Of a stretch of 64,000 bases of DNA, positions 10,031 through 20,310 are shown in pieces (within the stretch, counting starts at the first letter, position 1; each line of letters opens with the position of its first letter). The notes beneath the pieces are model-generated. The model saw nothing but the letters and a program-made list of their open reading frames with translations, did no database searches and was not told the DNA's origin. Location of the stretch: contig NZ_CP066783.1 in NCBI RefSeq assembly GCF_019186805.1, positions 1,625,501 through 1,689,500 of the forward strand, given 5' to 3'. The position numbers and the translations under genes were made by a program. The stretch comes from Comamonas fluminis (lineage in GTDB: Bacteria; Pseudomonadota; Gammaproteobacteria; Burkholderiales; Burkholderiaceae_C).

Positions 10031-12745
10031 TCAGGATGCGTCGCCAGACTCGGCAGAGCCTTCGGCTGCATCGCTGCCAGCCACATTGCCCTCTTCGCCT
10101 TCAGCACCTTCGGCGTTTTCGCCACCGGCATCATTCGCATCGTTTTCCACAATGCGCTGCAGGCCGATGAGCTTGGCGCCTTCGTCCAGATTGATCAGCG
10201 TCACGCCTTGTGTGGCGCGGCCCAGTTCGCGGATTTCCGCAACGCGGGTACGCACCAGCACGCCGGTGTCGGTAATCAGCATGATCTCGTCTTCCGGCGC
10301 CACCAGCGTGGCCGCAACCACCTTGCCGTTGCGCTCGGACTGCTGGATCGCAATCATGCCCTTGGTGCCACGGCCATGGCGGGTGTATTCGGCAATCGCC
10401 GTGCGCTTGCCGTAGCCGTTTTCGGTGGCGGTCAGCACGCTTTGCGAGCCCGCAACCACGTTGCCCGTGCCGTCATCGGCTTCGGCCACCAGCATGGCAA
10501 TCACGTTCTGCGTTTCATCGATGTTCATGCCGCGCACGCCGCGGGCATTGCGGCCCATGGGGCGCACATCGTTTTCGTCAAAGCGCACGGCCTTGCCGCC
10601 GTCGCTGAACAGCATCACGTCATGCTTGCCATCGGTCAGCGCAGCACCAATCAGGTAGTCGCCATCGTCCAGGCCCACGGCAATGATGCCGGCCTTGCGG
10701 GGGTTGCTGAACTCGGTCAGCGCCGTCTTCTTGACGGTGCCCATGCTGGTGGCCATGAAGACGAAGTGATCTTCGGGGAAGCTGCGGTTTTCGCCGGTCA
10801 GCGGCAGCACCACGTTGATCTTTTCGCCTTCCTGCAGCGGGAACATGTTGACGATGGGGCGACCGCGCGAGCCGCGTGAGCCCGATGGCACTTCCCAGAC
10901 CTTGAGCCAGTACATGCGGCCACGGTTGGAGAAGCACAGCAGATAGTCGTGCGTGTTGGCGATGAAGAGCTGGTCGATCCAGTCGTCTTCCTTGGTGGCG
11001 GTGGCCTGCTTGCCGCGTCCGCCGCGCTTCTGTGCACGGTATTCGCTCAAAGGCTGGCTCTTGATGTAGCCGGTGTGGCTGAGCGTCACCACCATGTCGG
11101 TGGGTGTGATCAGGTCTTCGGTGGACAGGTCTTGCGCGCTGTACTCGACGGTGGAGCGGCGCTCGCCCTTCTTGGTCTGGCCGAATTCGGCCTTCACGGT
11201 GTTTAGCTCTTCGCCAATGATGATGGAGACGCGCTCGGGCTTGGCCAGGATATCCAGCAGGTCTTCGATGACCGACATGATGTCCTTGTACTCGGCGACG
11301 ATCTTGTCCTGTTCCAGACCGGTCAGGCGCTGCAGACGCATCTGCAGAATTTCCTGAGCCTGGGTTTCAGACAGGCGGTACAGGCCGCTGCTCTGCATGC
11401 CGAATTCGACTTCCAGACCTTCAGGGCGGTAGTCGTCGGCATTGACCACGCCGCCATCGGTGCGGGTGCGGGTCAGCATCTCGCGCACCAGCTTGCTGTC
11501 CCAGCTCTTTTCCATCAGCGCGGCCTTGGCCACGGGGGGGGTGGGGGCGTTGCGGATGATGGCAATGAAGTCGTCGATATTGGCCAGTGCAACGGCCAGG
11601 CCTTCCAGCACATGGCCGCGGTCGCGCGCCTTGCGCAGCTCGAACACCGTGCGGCGCGTCACCACTTCGCGGCGGTGCTCCAGGAAGACCTGGATCAGAT
11701 CCTTCAGATTGCACAGCTTGGGCTGGCCGTTGACCAGCGCCACCATGTTCATGCCGAAGGTGTCCTGCAACTGCGTCAGCTTGTACAGGTTGTTGAGCAC
11801 CACTTCGGGCACTTCGCCGCGCTTCAATTCGATCACCAGGCGCATGCCGGACTTATCCGACTCGTCCTGAATGTGGCTGATGCCTTCGATCTTCTTCTCG
11901 TGCACCAGCTCGGCCATGCGCTCCTGCAGGGTCTTCTTGTTGACCTGGTAGGGCAGCTCATCCACGATGATGGACTGGCGCTGGCCCTTGTCGATGTCCT
12001 CGAAGTGGCACTTGGCACGCATCACCACACGGCCACGACCCGTGCGATAGCCTTCCTTGACGCCATTGATGCCGTAGATGATGCCGGCGGTGGGGAAGTC
12101 AGGCGCAGGAATGATCTCCATCAGATCATCAATGCTGGCTTCGGGGTTCTGCAGCAAATGCAGGCAGGCGTCCACCACCTCATTGAGGTTGTGGGGTGGA
12201 ATATTCGTGGCCATACCCACGGCAATACCGGAGGAGCCGTTCACCAGCAGATTGGGCAGGCGGCTTGGCAGCACCAGCGGCTCGCTCTCGGAGCCGTCAT
12301 AGTTAGGGCCGAAGTCCACGGTCTCCTTGTCGATATCACCCAGCATTTCGTGGGCAATCTTCGAGAGGCGGATTTCCGTATAACGCATGGCAGCGGCGCT
12401 GTCGCCGTCCACCGAGCCGAAGTTGCCCTGGCCATCCACCAGCATGTGGCGCAGCGAGAAGTCCTGCGCCATGCGAACGATGGTGTCGTAGACCGCGATG
12501 TCGCCGTGAGGGTGGTATTTACCAATCACGTCACCGACGATACGCGCCGACTTCTTATAGGGGCGGTTCCAGTCGTTATTGAGTTCATGCATCGCGTACA
12601 GAACGCGGCGGTGCACGGGCTTGAGGCCATCACGCGCATCAGGAAGCGCCCGGCCCACGATCACGCTCATGGCGTAATCGAGATAACTGCGACGCATCTC
12701 CTCTTCAAGGCTGATGGGCAGAGTTTCTTTAGCAAACTGGGTCAT
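10031..12745 (-). CDS. gyrA: DNA gyrase subunit A
   Basis: This 904-aa protein starts [20 protein letters not shown] and has the breakage-reunion domain with the catalytic tyrosine in [19 protein letters not shown]. The quinolone-resistance region reads [17 protein letters not shown]: Ser83 of E. coli is represented by Ile and Asp87 by Asp after alignment by eye. C-terminal beta-propeller blades include the GyrA box QKRGGRGKQ. The acidic tail is rich in Glu, Ala and Gly. It introduces negative supercoils together with GyrB. No gyrB is in the window. Confidence 0.98.
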   Translation of the reverse strand: MTQFAKETLPISLEEEMRRSYLDYAMSVIVGRALPDARDGLKPVHRRVLYAMHELNNDWNRPYKKSARIVGDVIGKYHPHGDIAVYDTIVRMAQDFSLRHMLVDGQGNFGSVDGDSAAAMRYTEIRLSKIAHEMLGDIDKETVDFGPNYDGSESEPLVLPSRLPNLLVNGSSGIAVGMATNIPPHNLNEVVDACLHLLQNPEASIDDLMEIIPAPDFPTAGIIYGINGVKEGYRTGRGRVVMRAKCHFEDIDKGQRQSIIVDELPYQVNKKTLQERMAELVHEKKIEGISHIQDESDKSGMRLVIELKRGEVPEVVLNNLYKLTQLQDTFGMNMVALVNGQPKLCNLKDLIQVFLEHRREVVTRRTVFELRKARDRGHVLEGLAVALANIDDFIAIIRNAPTPPVAKAALMEKSWDSKLVREMLTRTRTDGGVVNADDYRPEGLEVEFGMQSSGLYRLSETQAQEILQMRLQRLTGLEQDKIVAEYKDIMSVIEDLLDILAKPERVSIIIGEELNTVKAEFGQTKKGERRSTVEYSAQDLSTEDLITPTDMVVTLSHTGYIKSQPLSEYRAQKRGGRGKQATATKEDDWIDQLFIANTHDYLLCFSNRGRMYWLKVWEVPSGSRGSRGRPIVNMFPLQEGEKINVVLPLTGENRSFPEDHFVFMATSMGTVKKTALTEFSNPRKAGIIAVGLDDGDYLIGAALTDGKHDVMLFSDGGKAVRFDENDVRPMGRNARGVRGMNIDETQNVIAMLVAEADDGTGNVVAGSQSVLTATENGYGKRTAIAEYTRHGRGTKGMIAIQQSERNGKVVAATLVAPEDEIMLITDTGVLVRTRVAEIRELGRATQGVTLINLDEGAKLIGLQRIVENDANDAGGENAEGAEGEEGNVAGSDAAEGSAESGDAS

Positions 12746-12856
12746 GTCTAGTGATACTTTGACGGCTGGAAAACAACCATTTTAGGTCGAATGGCGTGTG
12801 GCAGCAGAGCAACATAACTCAGGAATTACGCAGCTGTCCTACTTGTTGGTGCCTAG

Positions 12857-12886
12857 TTGACAACACTCTTGCATGTTACGTATGGC
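12857..12886 (+). promoter_or_regulatory. Candidate sigma-70 promoter of ompA
   Basis: TTGACA at 12857-12862 is a perfect -35 box, followed after about 18 nt by a poor -10 candidate (TATGGC). It would give an ompA leader of roughly 80 nt. It lies in the divergent gyrA-ompA gap (12746-12974). Confidence 0.4.
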
Positions 12887-12974
12887 ACAATCGTTTCAAC
12901 GTTTTTGGTGATGGTCACTAATGACGTCCACAGATTCGCAGCCTTGCTGCGGCTTTTTCCCCAAGAGGAGAACC

Positions 12975-13619
12975 ATGAAGAAACTGAACAAAGTGGCGAT
13001 GTTGTTTGCCTCTGCTGCCCTCGTGACGGCCGCTGGCGCACAAGTTAAGGCTGCAAACGGCGGCAACGTCATCGACAACTGGCAAAACGGCACCAGCGAG
13101 CTGGTGTGGAAGAACGGCACTAACGAACTGTGCTGGCGCGATGCCAACTGGACTCCTGCTACTGCCGCTGTTGATTGCGACGGTGCTCTGAAGGCCCAGA
13201 CTGCTGCTCCCGCTCCTGCTGTTGTGGCTCCCGCTCCTGCTGCTCCTGCTCCTGCAGTGGCTTCCAAGGTCACTTACTCTGCTGACGCTTTCTTCGACTT
13301 CGACAAGTCGGTGCTGAAGCCCGCTGGTAAGGCTAAGCTGGACGACCTGACCGGCAAGATCAAGGACATCAACCTGGAAGTTATCATCGCCGTGGGTCAC
13401 ACTGACTCCGTGGGCGCTGACGCTTACAACCAGAAGCTGTCCGTGCGTCGCGCTGAAGCTGTGAAGGCTTACTTGGTGTCCAAGGGCATCGAAAAGAGCC
13501 GTGTTTACACCGAAGGTAAGGGCGAGAAGCAACCCGTGGCAGACAACAAGACTGCTGCTGGCCGCGCTCAAAACCGTCGCGTGGAAATCGAAGTTGTGGG
13601 CACCAAGGCTGCTCAGTAA
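12975..13619 (+). CDS. ompA: OmpA family outer membrane protein
   Basis: This 214-aa protein has a signal peptide (MKKLNKVAMLFASAALVTAAGAQ) and a short N-terminal region with repeated WQNGTSELVWKNGTNELCW. An Ala/Pro linker follows (APAPAVVAPAPAAPAPA). The C-terminal OmpA peptidoglycan-binding domain carries FFDFDKSVLKPAGKAKLDD, GHTDSVGADAYNQKLS and the typical RRAEAVKAYLV. It lacks the eight-stranded barrel of E. coli OmpA, as usual for this Comamonadaceae subtype. The start has an excellent AGAGGAG site at 12965. A strong terminator follows. Codon use suggests high expression. Confidence 0.92.
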   Translation: MKKLNKVAMLFASAALVTAAGAQVKAANGGNVIDNWQNGTSELVWKNGTNELCWRDANWTPATAAVDCDGALKAQTAAPAPAVVAPAPAAPAPAVASKVTYSADAFFDFDKSVLKPAGKAKLDDLTGKIKDINLEVIIAVGHTDSVGADAYNQKLSVRRAEAVKAYLVSKGIEKSRVYTEGKGEKQPVADNKTAAGRAQNRRVEIEVVGTKAAQ

Positions 13620-13640
13620 TCTTTCGATTGCTACCCAAGA

Positions 13641-13666
13641 AAGCCCCGGTAACGGGGCTTTTTTTA
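13641..13666 (+). terminator. ompA rho-independent terminator
   Basis: AAGCCCCG-GTAA-CGGGGCTT followed by a run of T, about 20 nt past the ompA stop. Confidence 0.92.
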
Positions 13667-13695
13667 TGTCTGATCCACATGCGTAATCGCCGACA

Positions 13696-14418
13696 ATGGC
13701 AGTCATGACCAACACGATCAATGCCGACCCAGCAGAGCTGGAGAAGTTTTCCAGTCTGGCCCACCGCTGGTGGGATCCCGAGAGTGAATTCAAGCCGCTG
13801 CATCAAATCAACCCCTTGCGCCTGGAGTGGATAGATGCACAGGCACCCCTGCAAGGGCGCCGCGTACTGGATGTGGGCTGTGGCGGCGGCATCCTGGCAG
13901 ACTCCATGGCGCGCAAAGGTGCCGATGTCATGGGCGTGGACCTGGCGACCAAGGCTTTGCGAGTCGCTCAACTGCATGCCCTGGAGACGGGAACGCCCAA
14001 TATTCAGTATCACGAAGTCAGCGTGGAGCAACTGGCCGAAGAGCAGCCCGCATCCTTTGATGTGGTGACTTGCATGGAGATGCTGGAGCATGTGCCCGAT
14101 CCCGCTTCCATCGTCCGGGCCTGCGCCACGCTGGTAAAGCCCGGTGGTTGGGTCTTTTTTTCGACAATCAATCGCAATGCCAAGGCTTTTGGTCTGGCCA
14201 TTGTGGCTGCTGAATATGTGCTCAAGATGATTCCCAAGGGAACCCATGAGTACGCCAAGTTGCTGCGCCCCAGCGAGTTGGCGCGCTTTGCGCGAGAAGC
14301 TAATCTGGACGTTCAAGGCAGCAAAGGGCTGGAGCACAACCCCGTCACCGGGCGCTACTGGCTCAGCAATGACACGTCGGTCAACTACATGCTGGCCACC
14401 CGTCGCCCCCAGGAGTAA
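13696..14418 (+). CDS. ubiG: Ubiquinone biosynthesis O-methyltransferase
   Basis: This 240-aa class I SAM methyltransferase contains [20 protein letters not shown] at the N terminus, a UbiG signature. Motif I is [16 protein letters not shown], and the conserved [17 protein letters not shown] and [12 protein letters not shown] follow. It performs both O-methylations in ubiquinone synthesis. Two in-frame starts (13696 and 13705) are possible, neither with a strong ribosome site. It is followed after 5 nt by gph, a typical beta-proteobacterial pair. Confidence 0.95.
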   Translation: MAVMTNTINADPAELEKFSSLAHRWWDPESEFKPLHQINPLRLEWIDAQAPLQGRRVLDVGCGGGILADSMARKGADVMGVDLATKALRVAQLHALETGTPNIQYHEVSVEQLAEEQPASFDVVTCMEMLEHVPDPASIVRACATLVKPGGWVFFSTINRNAKAFGLAIVAAEYVLKMIPKGTHEYAKLLRPSELARFAREANLDVQGSKGLEHNPVTGRYWLSNDTSVNYMLATRRPQE

Positions 14419-14423
14419 TCGCC

Positions 14424-15089
14424 ATGTGGAACCATGTACAGGCAGTGCTGTTCGATCTGGATGGCACGCTGATCGACAGTGCCCCGGATTTAGGGGCCGC
14501 TGCTGACAAGATGCGAGTGGATCGCGGCATGCCGTCGCTGCCGCTGGCGGCCTACCGGCATATGGCCGGTGCTGGTGCGCGAGGCATGCTGGGCATCGCT
14601 TTTGGCATGACGCCAGAGTCTGAAGGCTTTGCGGATATGCGAGAAGAATTTTTTCGCAACTACGAAAAATGCATGACGGAGCGCACTTATGCGTTCGATG
14701 GTGTTGCGCAAATGATTCAGTCTCTGGAGGCTGCGCAGCTGGGTTGGGGTGTTGTCACCAATAAATCCATGCGCTTTACCGATCCATTGACGCGTCAGAT
14801 GCCCTTGTTTTCTTCGGCGGCAGCCGTGGTCAGTGGCGACACCACGCCTCATGCCAAGCCGCATCCGGAGCCATTGTTCGAGGCTGCAAGGCGCATGAAA
14901 ATCGATCCGCAAAGCTGTATTTACGTCGGTGACGATGAGCGAGACATCCAGGCGGGCCGCGCCGCAGGCATGAAAACCGTTGCGGCGTGCTACGGATATC
15001 TGGGGCAAAAGGCTGATACAAGTCATTGGGGTGCCGATGCGCACATCAATTCTCCAATTGAGCTCTTGAAACTGCTGGGAAGAGGCTAA
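14424..15089 (+). CDS. gph: Phosphoglycolate phosphatase (HAD family)
   Basis: This 221-aa HAD hydrolase has motif I LFDLDGTLIDSAPDLGAA with the nucleophile DxD. Motif II lies in WGVVTNKS, motif III in PHAKPHPEP and motif IV in IYVGDDERDIQAGRAAG. It dephosphorylates 2-phosphoglycolate formed in DNA repair. In the ubiG-gph context a role near MupP (MurNAc-6-P phosphatase) is also possible and cannot be ruled out by sequence alone. It ends 12 nt before tmRNA. Confidence 0.85.
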   Translation: MWNHVQAVLFDLDGTLIDSAPDLGAAADKMRVDRGMPSLPLAAYRHMAGAGARGMLGIAFGMTPESEGFADMREEFFRNYEKCMTERTYAFDGVAQMIQSLEAAQLGWGVVTNKSMRFTDPLTRQMPLFSSAAAVVSGDTTPHAKPHPEPLFEAARRMKIDPQSCIYVGDDERDIQAGRAAGMKTVAACYGYLGQKADTSHWGADAHINSPIELLKLLGRG

Positions 15090-15101
15090 AATAACGAGTA
15101 A

Positions 15102-15478
15102 GGGGCTGTCCTGGTTTCGACGTGGGTTCGGGATCGGCGCGGTGCATGTCAAGCTTGAGTGACGCTTGTAAATCTCCATTCAAAAAACTAACTGCAAACG
15201 ACGAACGTTTCGCACTCGCCGCTTAATCCGGTGAGCCTTGCAACAGCACGCTAGTGGGCTGGGCAAGGGGGTAGAAATACCTCCCGGCTGCAAGGGAATT
15301 TACATTAGCTGGCTGAATACCGGGCTTCTTGGTATTTGGCGAGATTTAAGGAAGCTGGCTATCCAAGAAGCGTGTGCCTGCGCGGCTTGGGTGGTGAGAT
15401 TCAAAACAGAGCACTAAACATGTAGATCTGTCCGACGAAGGCTTGCGGACGGGGGTTCAATTCCCCCCAGCTCCACCA
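15102..15478 (+). ncRNA. ssrA: Transfer-messenger RNA (tmRNA)
   Basis: The 5' acceptor strand GGGGCTG (15102-15108) pairs with CAGCTCC before ACCA at 15475-15478. A tRNA-like T-arm (GGGGGTTCAATTCCCCC) is present. The resume codon and tag ORF at 15194-15226 read ANDERFALAA followed by TAA, a normal beta-proteobacterial degradation tag. It rescues stalled ribosomes with SmpB. Its 3' end is the integration target of the island; the gene remains complete because the island carries the same 3' sequence at its right end. Confidence 0.96.
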
Positions 15479-15479
15479 T
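15456..15479 (+). repeat. attL: left end of island in ssrA
   Basis: A 24-bp sequence beginning TTCAATTCCCCCCAGC, ending at the tmRNA CCA plus one T, is identical to 49075-49098. It covers the 3' side of the T-arm and the acceptor stem, the usual crossover region for tmRNA-targeting integrases. Confidence 0.9.
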
Positions 15480-15490
15480 TTACCTATCCA

Positions 15491-15530
15491 AAGGGGTTCA
15501 ATGAAGTTCATTGAATCCCTTTTTCTTTTT
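15491..15530 (+). terminator. Terminator downstream of ssrA, island-borne
   Basis: AAGGGGTTCAATGA pairs with TCATTGAATCCCTT around a very short loop and is followed by TTTCTTTTT. It lies inside the island, just past attL, so it would replace the original ssrA terminator that is displaced to the right of attR. Confidence 0.75.
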
Positions 15531-15592
15531 GAAAATCAATGACTTAGCGTGTAACTGAGTCTAAAGAGATTCCACTTCTGCCAACGACGCCA

Positions 15593-15736
15593 GGGGGAAC
15601 AGATGGGGGAACAGACGATTGAAATGGTAGATTTACTCCCATTGTTCCCCCGCCTCCCTCTGGGAAAGGTGATTTTTGAGAGGTTTGTTCCCCCATGTTG
15701 ACCGATGCTCAGTGCAGAAATGCCACTTGTTCCCCC
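15593..15736. repeat. Repeated GGGGGAACA motifs around the integrase start
   Basis: GGGGGAACA is found at 15593-15601 and 15605-15613 (direct, 12 nt apart). In the opposite orientation it is at 15643-15651, 15686-15694 and 15728-15736. The fourth copy touches the integrase ATG and the fifth lies inside the gene. Another copy is near attR (49000-49008). Spacing and placement fit integrase arm-type or RDF binding sites, with likely autoregulation of int. Confidence 0.6.
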
Positions 15737-16942
15737 GGTGCTAAGAGAGAGCGTTTTTCTGATTCTGGAGGGCTGTACTTGGAGGTCAGTCCTGCAGGAT
15801 CACGGCGGTGGTTCTGGAAGTACCGTAAAGATGGCAAAGAAGGTCGTTTGGCGCTGGGAAGTTACCCGCAGGTAAGCTTGTCAGCTGCGCGCAAAGCGCG
15901 AGACATTGCTCGGCTGCAAAAATCTGAAGGCGTTGATCCTGCTAAAGCACGCAAGGTTGAAAAGCTGGTCAATCCGACTGGGTTTGACAATTCTTTCAAA
16001 TCAGTGGCTTTGGAATGGCATGGGCGGCAGGTTACTCGCTGGAGTCCAGGGCATGCAGAGCGCACACTTCGGCAGTTGGAGCGTGACTTGTTCCCCTGGA
16101 TTGGTGATAGGGAAATGTCACAGATTCAGCCCATGGAGCTTTTGGCGGTGCTTCAAAAGGTGGAGGAGCGTGGTGCGATTGAGACTGCAGACCGTGCTTT
16201 GATGCTAGCTCGGCAGGTCTGGCGTTATTGGCTTCCAACGGCCAGCAACACTCAGCGTGACATTACAGAGGGTTTGAAGGCGCGGCTGACCCCCTATCGT
16301 GGAAGCAATTTCCCTGCGATCGTGGAGCCAGAGCGCTTTGGTGAACTTTTGAGGGCAATGTATGCCTATAAAGGCGGCCCATTCGTGCGAACGGCACTTT
16401 TGCTGGCGCCGTTGCTTTATCAGCGCCCAGCCAATCTGCGGATGATGGAGTGGGAAGAGCTTGATTTGGATGGGCAGCTGTGGACGATTCCTAGCGCAAA
16501 AATGAAGCGTTCTGTGCAAGAGAAGGAAAACGGTGAGCCGCATGTTGTGCCGTTGCCCAAACAGGCGGTGGCGATGCTTCGTGAGTTGAAGCCTCTCAGT
16601 GGACGTGGCCGTTATGTTTTTCCTGGTCAGCGAGATCATGACCGGCCTATGTCAGATAACTCTGTTCGCACAGCCTTGTATAGCCTCGGGTTTGGTGATG
16701 AACAAAGCTGGCATGGTTTTCGGGCTACAGCCAGAACCATGTTAGTTGACCAACTGGACCTTGATCCGCTGGCGATTGAGGCCAATCTGGCGCATGCTGT
16801 AAAGGATGCGAATGGGCGGAGCTACAACCGCACCAAGTACTTGGCAAAGCGTTTTGACCAGGTTCAGCAGTGGGCTGACTACCTTGATCGACTGCGTAAT
16901 GGTGAGGCCAATGTGGTTACGTTGCATCAGCGTGTAGGTTGA
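15695..16942 (+). CDS. int: P4-type tyrosine recombinase (integrase)
   Basis: This 415-aa protein has an N-terminal DUF4102 arm-binding domain (DSGGLYLEVSPAGSRRWFWK). A central SAM-like core-binding domain spans about residues 100-200. The C-terminal catalytic domain carries the first Arg in YQRPANLRMMEWEEL, the HxxR motif in WHGFRATARTML and the nucleophile Tyr in NGRSYNRTKYL. It lies 217 nt from attL in the ssrA 3' end, as expected for an integrase that uses tmRNA as its site. No good ribosome site is visible. The sequence just before the ATG is one of the GGGGGAACA-type repeats, which suggests self-repression. Confidence 0.94.
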   Translation: MLTDAQCRNATCSPGAKRERFSDSGGLYLEVSPAGSRRWFWKYRKDGKEGRLALGSYPQVSLSAARKARDIARLQKSEGVDPAKARKVEKLVNPTGFDNSFKSVALEWHGRQVTRWSPGHAERTLRQLERDLFPWIGDREMSQIQPMELLAVLQKVEERGAIETADRALMLARQVWRYWLPTASNTQRDITEGLKARLTPYRGSNFPAIVEPERFGELLRAMYAYKGGPFVRTALLLAPLLYQRPANLRMMEWEELDLDGQLWTIPSAKMKRSVQEKENGEPHVVPLPKQAVAMLRELKPLSGRGRYVFPGQRDHDRPMSDNSVRTALYSLGFGDEQSWHGFRATARTMLVDQLDLDPLAIEANLAHAVKDANGRSYNRTKYLAKRFDQVQQWADYLDRLRNGEANVVTLHQRVG

Positions 16943-17067
16943 CGTCTGGATGCATCCGTGCATTGGTATGTGCTTCTTGATCAATGTTGAGCAAGACAGC
17001 CGTTTTCTCTGTCCCTCTGTTTGATAATCAGATCATAAGAAACTGATCATCGGGGGGATGGAGAACA

Positions 17068-20000
17068 ATGAAGTTCATCAGCAATGCCGGTTCTGACCGA
17101 GTTCTGGACCTGATGCGTCCTGGATTAGGGCGTGGACACAAGCTGGACATGGTCTCAGGCACGTTCTCCTTGTTTGCTTTTGCTGAACTGCTCACCGAGT
17201 TATCCGTGCTGGAGAAAGCACGCATCGTCATCCCACCCCCCAAGCAAAGTAGCACTCTTCTTCCATACTTCCAGACAGACCACCTTGGATTATTGGGTTC
17301 CGCTAGCGACCGGGCTTCACGCAACAAACTTCAGGTGTATTGGCTGGCCCGCAAGTTGATGCAGTGGTTAGAGGCCAAAGCAGACGTTCGGCAAGCCAAA
17401 GAAGCTGTGCCTCAAGGGACGATTGTCTTGCGTGACACAAGCAGCCTGGCGCAGCAAACCGCTTTAGGGTCCTTTGGCTTTAGCTCTGAAGGTCTAGGCG
17501 TCACTTCTGGCAATCCATTGAGCCTGATTCAGGCATCTGAAAATGCGGCAGAAGCCGCGATGCTCAGTCAGTGGTTTGATCAACAATGGGCGCAGCTTGA
17601 AGAGCATCCCGGAGCCAAAAGCTTGCTGCTTTCTGCTGTCAAAGAGCTTGCCAGTCATCGTGATGCAGCCAGTGTGTATGCGTTGATACTTAACCAGCTG
17701 TTTGCCAAAGAAGAGCTGGACGAGGAAAAGATAGTCAAATCAGCCACAGGCATACGCAATACCGTTGTTTGGAACAAACTCTATAAGTTTCAAAGAGATG
17801 GCGTTGTAGGTGCCATTGAGAAGCTGCAACGCTTTGGTGGCTGCATCATTGCTGATAGCGTTGGCTTAGGTAAAACCTTTGAAGCCCTGGCTGTCATCAA
17901 ATACCACGAACTACGCAACGATCGCGTGCTAGTGCTGTGCCCCAAACGCTTGCGCGACAACTGGACGCTCTATAAGGCCAACGATCAACGCAACGTCCTT
18001 GCACCTGATCGATTCAACTACGACGTTCTCAATCACACAGACCTCACCCGAGACAAAGGCAGCTCCGGCGACATTGACCTGGCGCACGTCAACTGGGGCA
18101 ACTACGACCTGGTTGTGATCGATGAATCTCACAACTTTCGCAACAAAGCTGCGAATATGGGGCGGGAGACGCGCTATGACAAGCTGATGCGTAAGATCAT
18201 CCGCGAAGGCGTCAAAACGCGGGTGCTGATGCTGTCAGCCACGCCTGTGAACAATCGCTTGGCAGACCTGCGCAATCAGATTGCTTTTGTCACTGAGGGT
18301 AATGACACCGCACTTTTTGACCATGGCATCGCTAGCATCGATAGCACCACACGTCGTGCCCAGAAAGCCTTTAACCGCTGGTTAGATCTGCCTGCAGAAG
18401 AGAAATCACCAGCGTTGCTGGTGGAAATGCTGGGCTTTGATTACTTTGCCTTGCTGGATCACCTGACCATCGCACGTTCGCGCCGCCATATTGAAAAGTA
18501 TTACGGCACAGCAGAAACTGGCCGATTCCCTGACCGATTGCCTCCTATCAACATCAAAGCCGATGTTGACCGTGCAGGCGAATTTCGCTCCATCCGCGAC
18601 ATCAATTTGGAAATTCGGCGGCTCAACCTCTCTGCGTATGCGCCCCTGCGCTATGTGCTGCCGCACAAGCAAGAAGCCTATGACCAAAAGTACAGCACCC
18701 AAATTCGTGGCGGTGAAAGCTTTTTCCGTCAAGCAGACCGTGAAGAAAGCCTGATTCACCTGCTGCGTGTCAACGTGCTCAAGCGCATGGAAAGCGCGGT
18801 GTCCTCGTTTGCCTTGACCGTGCAACGCCAACTGCGCGATGTGGAAAGCATGCTGGCGCGCATTGAAGCTCACCAGGAAGAAATTGAAGAGCTCGACATC
18901 GCCGATGTGGACATTGACGACCCAGCTTTTGAGTCCCTCTTGGTCGGTCGCAAAGTCAAGGTTCTGCTGACCGATGTAGATCTGCTGCGCTGGCAGCAAG
19001 ACTTGATTGAAGACCGCAACCGCTTGGCTACCTTGTACGCTGCAGCAGAGCAAGTCAGTGCCACCCGCGATGACAAACTGCAAAAACTGCGCGAACTGAT
19101 CGCTCAAAAGTGCCAGCAGCCGATCAACCCCGGCAATCGCAAAGTGATCGTATTCACTGCCTTTGCCGATACGGCCAACTACCTGTATAAGCACCTTGCT
19201 ACCTGGGCTAAGTCAGCGCTGGGTATCGAGTCGGCATTGGTGACAGGTGCAGGACGCAACCAAACTACATTGCCAGAACTGCGTCGTGACCTGAGCAGTA
19301 TCTTGACTGCATTTTCCCCACGCTCTAAAGAGCGGCCCGAGGCGCTGGTACACGAAGGCGAGTTGGACTTGCTCATTGCCACCGACTGCATCAGCGAAGG
19401 CCAAAACCTGCAAGACTGTGACTGGCTGATCAACTACGACATCCACTGGAACCCAGTGCGAATCATTCAGCGGTTCGGGCGCATTGACCGCATTGGCTCC
19501 ACCAATGGCAGCATTCAGTTGGTGAACTTCTGGCCCAACATGGAACTGGAGGAATACATCAACCTGGAGCAACGGGTTAGCGGTCGCATGGTGCTGCTGG
19601 ACATTTCCGCCACAGGTGAAGAAAACATCATTGAAGAGCAATCTGGCAACCAGATGAATGATCTGGAATATCGCCGCAACCAACTGCTCAAACTGCAAGA
19701 AACCGTCATTGACCTGGAAGACCTCTCCAGCGGCGTCGCCATCACCGACCTGACGCTGACGGACTTCCGCATCAATCTGGCCGAATACGCACGTGAACAC
19801 CCTAACAAGCTGGAAGGTATGCCCTTGGGCTGCTTTGCCGTCACCACCAGCATTGATGCCGATATTCCACCGGGTATTCTGTTTTGCCTGCGCGCTGAAG
19901 GCGCTGCAGCGCAAAAAATGGTGGATGCTAGCTACCCCCTGGCCCCTCACTACTTGGTGCATGTGGGTGATGATGGCGCGGTGCTGCTGCCTTACACCCA

Positions 20001-20310
20001 AGCCAAACGCTTTTTAGACCGACTCAAACGCTTGAGCGTAGGTCGTGACCTGCCCGATGCCACGGCCTACGCACGATTTGACCACGCCACCCGCCATGGC
20101 CAAGACATGCAGCATGCACAAAAACTGCTTGCTGCTGCCGTGGCATCCATTGTGGGTAAATCCGAAGAAAGAGCCGTGGCCAGCTTGTTCTCACCGGGTG
20201 GCACTCACGCCATGCAGGGGGAATTCGCAGGGGCTAATGACTTTGAAGTGGTTGCCTACCTGATCGTCTTACCCAATGAACATGAGACTCAGGAAGCTCA
20301 AGCCGCATGA
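17068..20310 (+). CDS. SNF2-like helicase with PLD-like N terminus
   Basis: This 1080-aa superfamily 2 protein has a P-loop ADSVGLGKTFEAL near residue 265, a DEAH-type box VVIDESHNFRN near 350, motif III MLSATPVNNR, and C-terminal motifs V/VI (CISEGQNLQDCDWLINYD, then QRFGRIDRIG near 790-800). The first 150 residues (SGTFSLFAFAELLTELSVLEKARIVIPP) resemble the PLD-like N-terminal region of helicases in defence islands. No HKD nuclease motif was seen. The coding sequence overlaps the next gene by 4 nt (ATGA), so it opens a tight operon. Such helicases probably translocate on DNA; the substrate here is unknown. DISARM DrmD and BREX helicases are relatives in type, but their partner genes are absent. 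Confidence 0.85.
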   Translation: MKFISNAGSDRVLDLMRPGLGRGHKLDMVSGTFSLFAFAELLTELSVLEKARIVIPPPKQSSTLLPYFQTDHLGLLGSASDRASRNKLQVYWLARKLMQWLEAKADVRQAKEAVPQGTIVLRDTSSLAQQTALGSFGFSSEGLGVTSGNPLSLIQASENAAEAAMLSQWFDQQWAQLEEHPGAKSLLLSAVKELASHRDAASVYALILNQLFAKEELDEEKIVKSATGIRNTVVWNKLYKFQRDGVVGAIEKLQRFGGCIIADSVGLGKTFEALAVIKYHELRNDRVLVLCPKRLRDNWTLYKANDQRNVLAPDRFNYDVLNHTDLTRDKGSSGDIDLAHVNWGNYDLVVIDESHNFRNKAANMGRETRYDKLMRKIIREGVKTRVLMLSATPVNNRLADLRNQIAFVTEGNDTALFDHGIASIDSTTRRAQKAFNRWLDLPAEEKSPALLVEMLGFDYFALLDHLTIARSRRHIEKYYGTAETGRFPDRLPPINIKADVDRAGEFRSIRDINLEIRRLNLSAYAPLRYVLPHKQEAYDQKYSTQIRGGESFFRQADREESLIHLLRVNVLKRMESAVSSFALTVQRQLRDVESMLARIEAHQEEIEELDIADVDIDDPAFESLLVGRKVKVLLTDVDLLRWQQDLIEDRNRLATLYAAAEQVSATRDDKLQKLRELIAQKCQQPINPGNRKVIVFTAFADTANYLYKHLATWAKSALGIESALVTGAGRNQTTLPELRRDLSSILTAFSPRSKERPEALVHEGELDLLIATDCISEGQNLQDCDWLINYDIHWNPVRIIQRFGRIDRIGSTNGSIQLVNFWPNMELEEYINLEQRVSGRMVLLDISATGEENIIEEQSGNQMNDLEYRRNQLLKLQETVIDLEDLSSGVAITDLTLTDFRINLAEYAREHPNKLEGMPLGCFAVTTSIDADIPPGILFCLRAEGAAAQKMVDASYPLAPHYLVHVGDDGAVLLPYTQAKRFLDRLKRLSVGRDLPDATAYARFDHATRHGQDMQHAQKLLAAAVASIVGKSEERAVASLFSPGGTHAMQGEFAGANDFEVVAYLIVLPNEHETQEAQAA

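Noticed and set aside
11612..12751. A 379-codon frame opposite gyrA, and similar long frames opposite aroA-cmk, pheA, serC, the RNA helicase and ettA
   Set aside because: All lie antisense to well recognised genes and have shadow-like composition.
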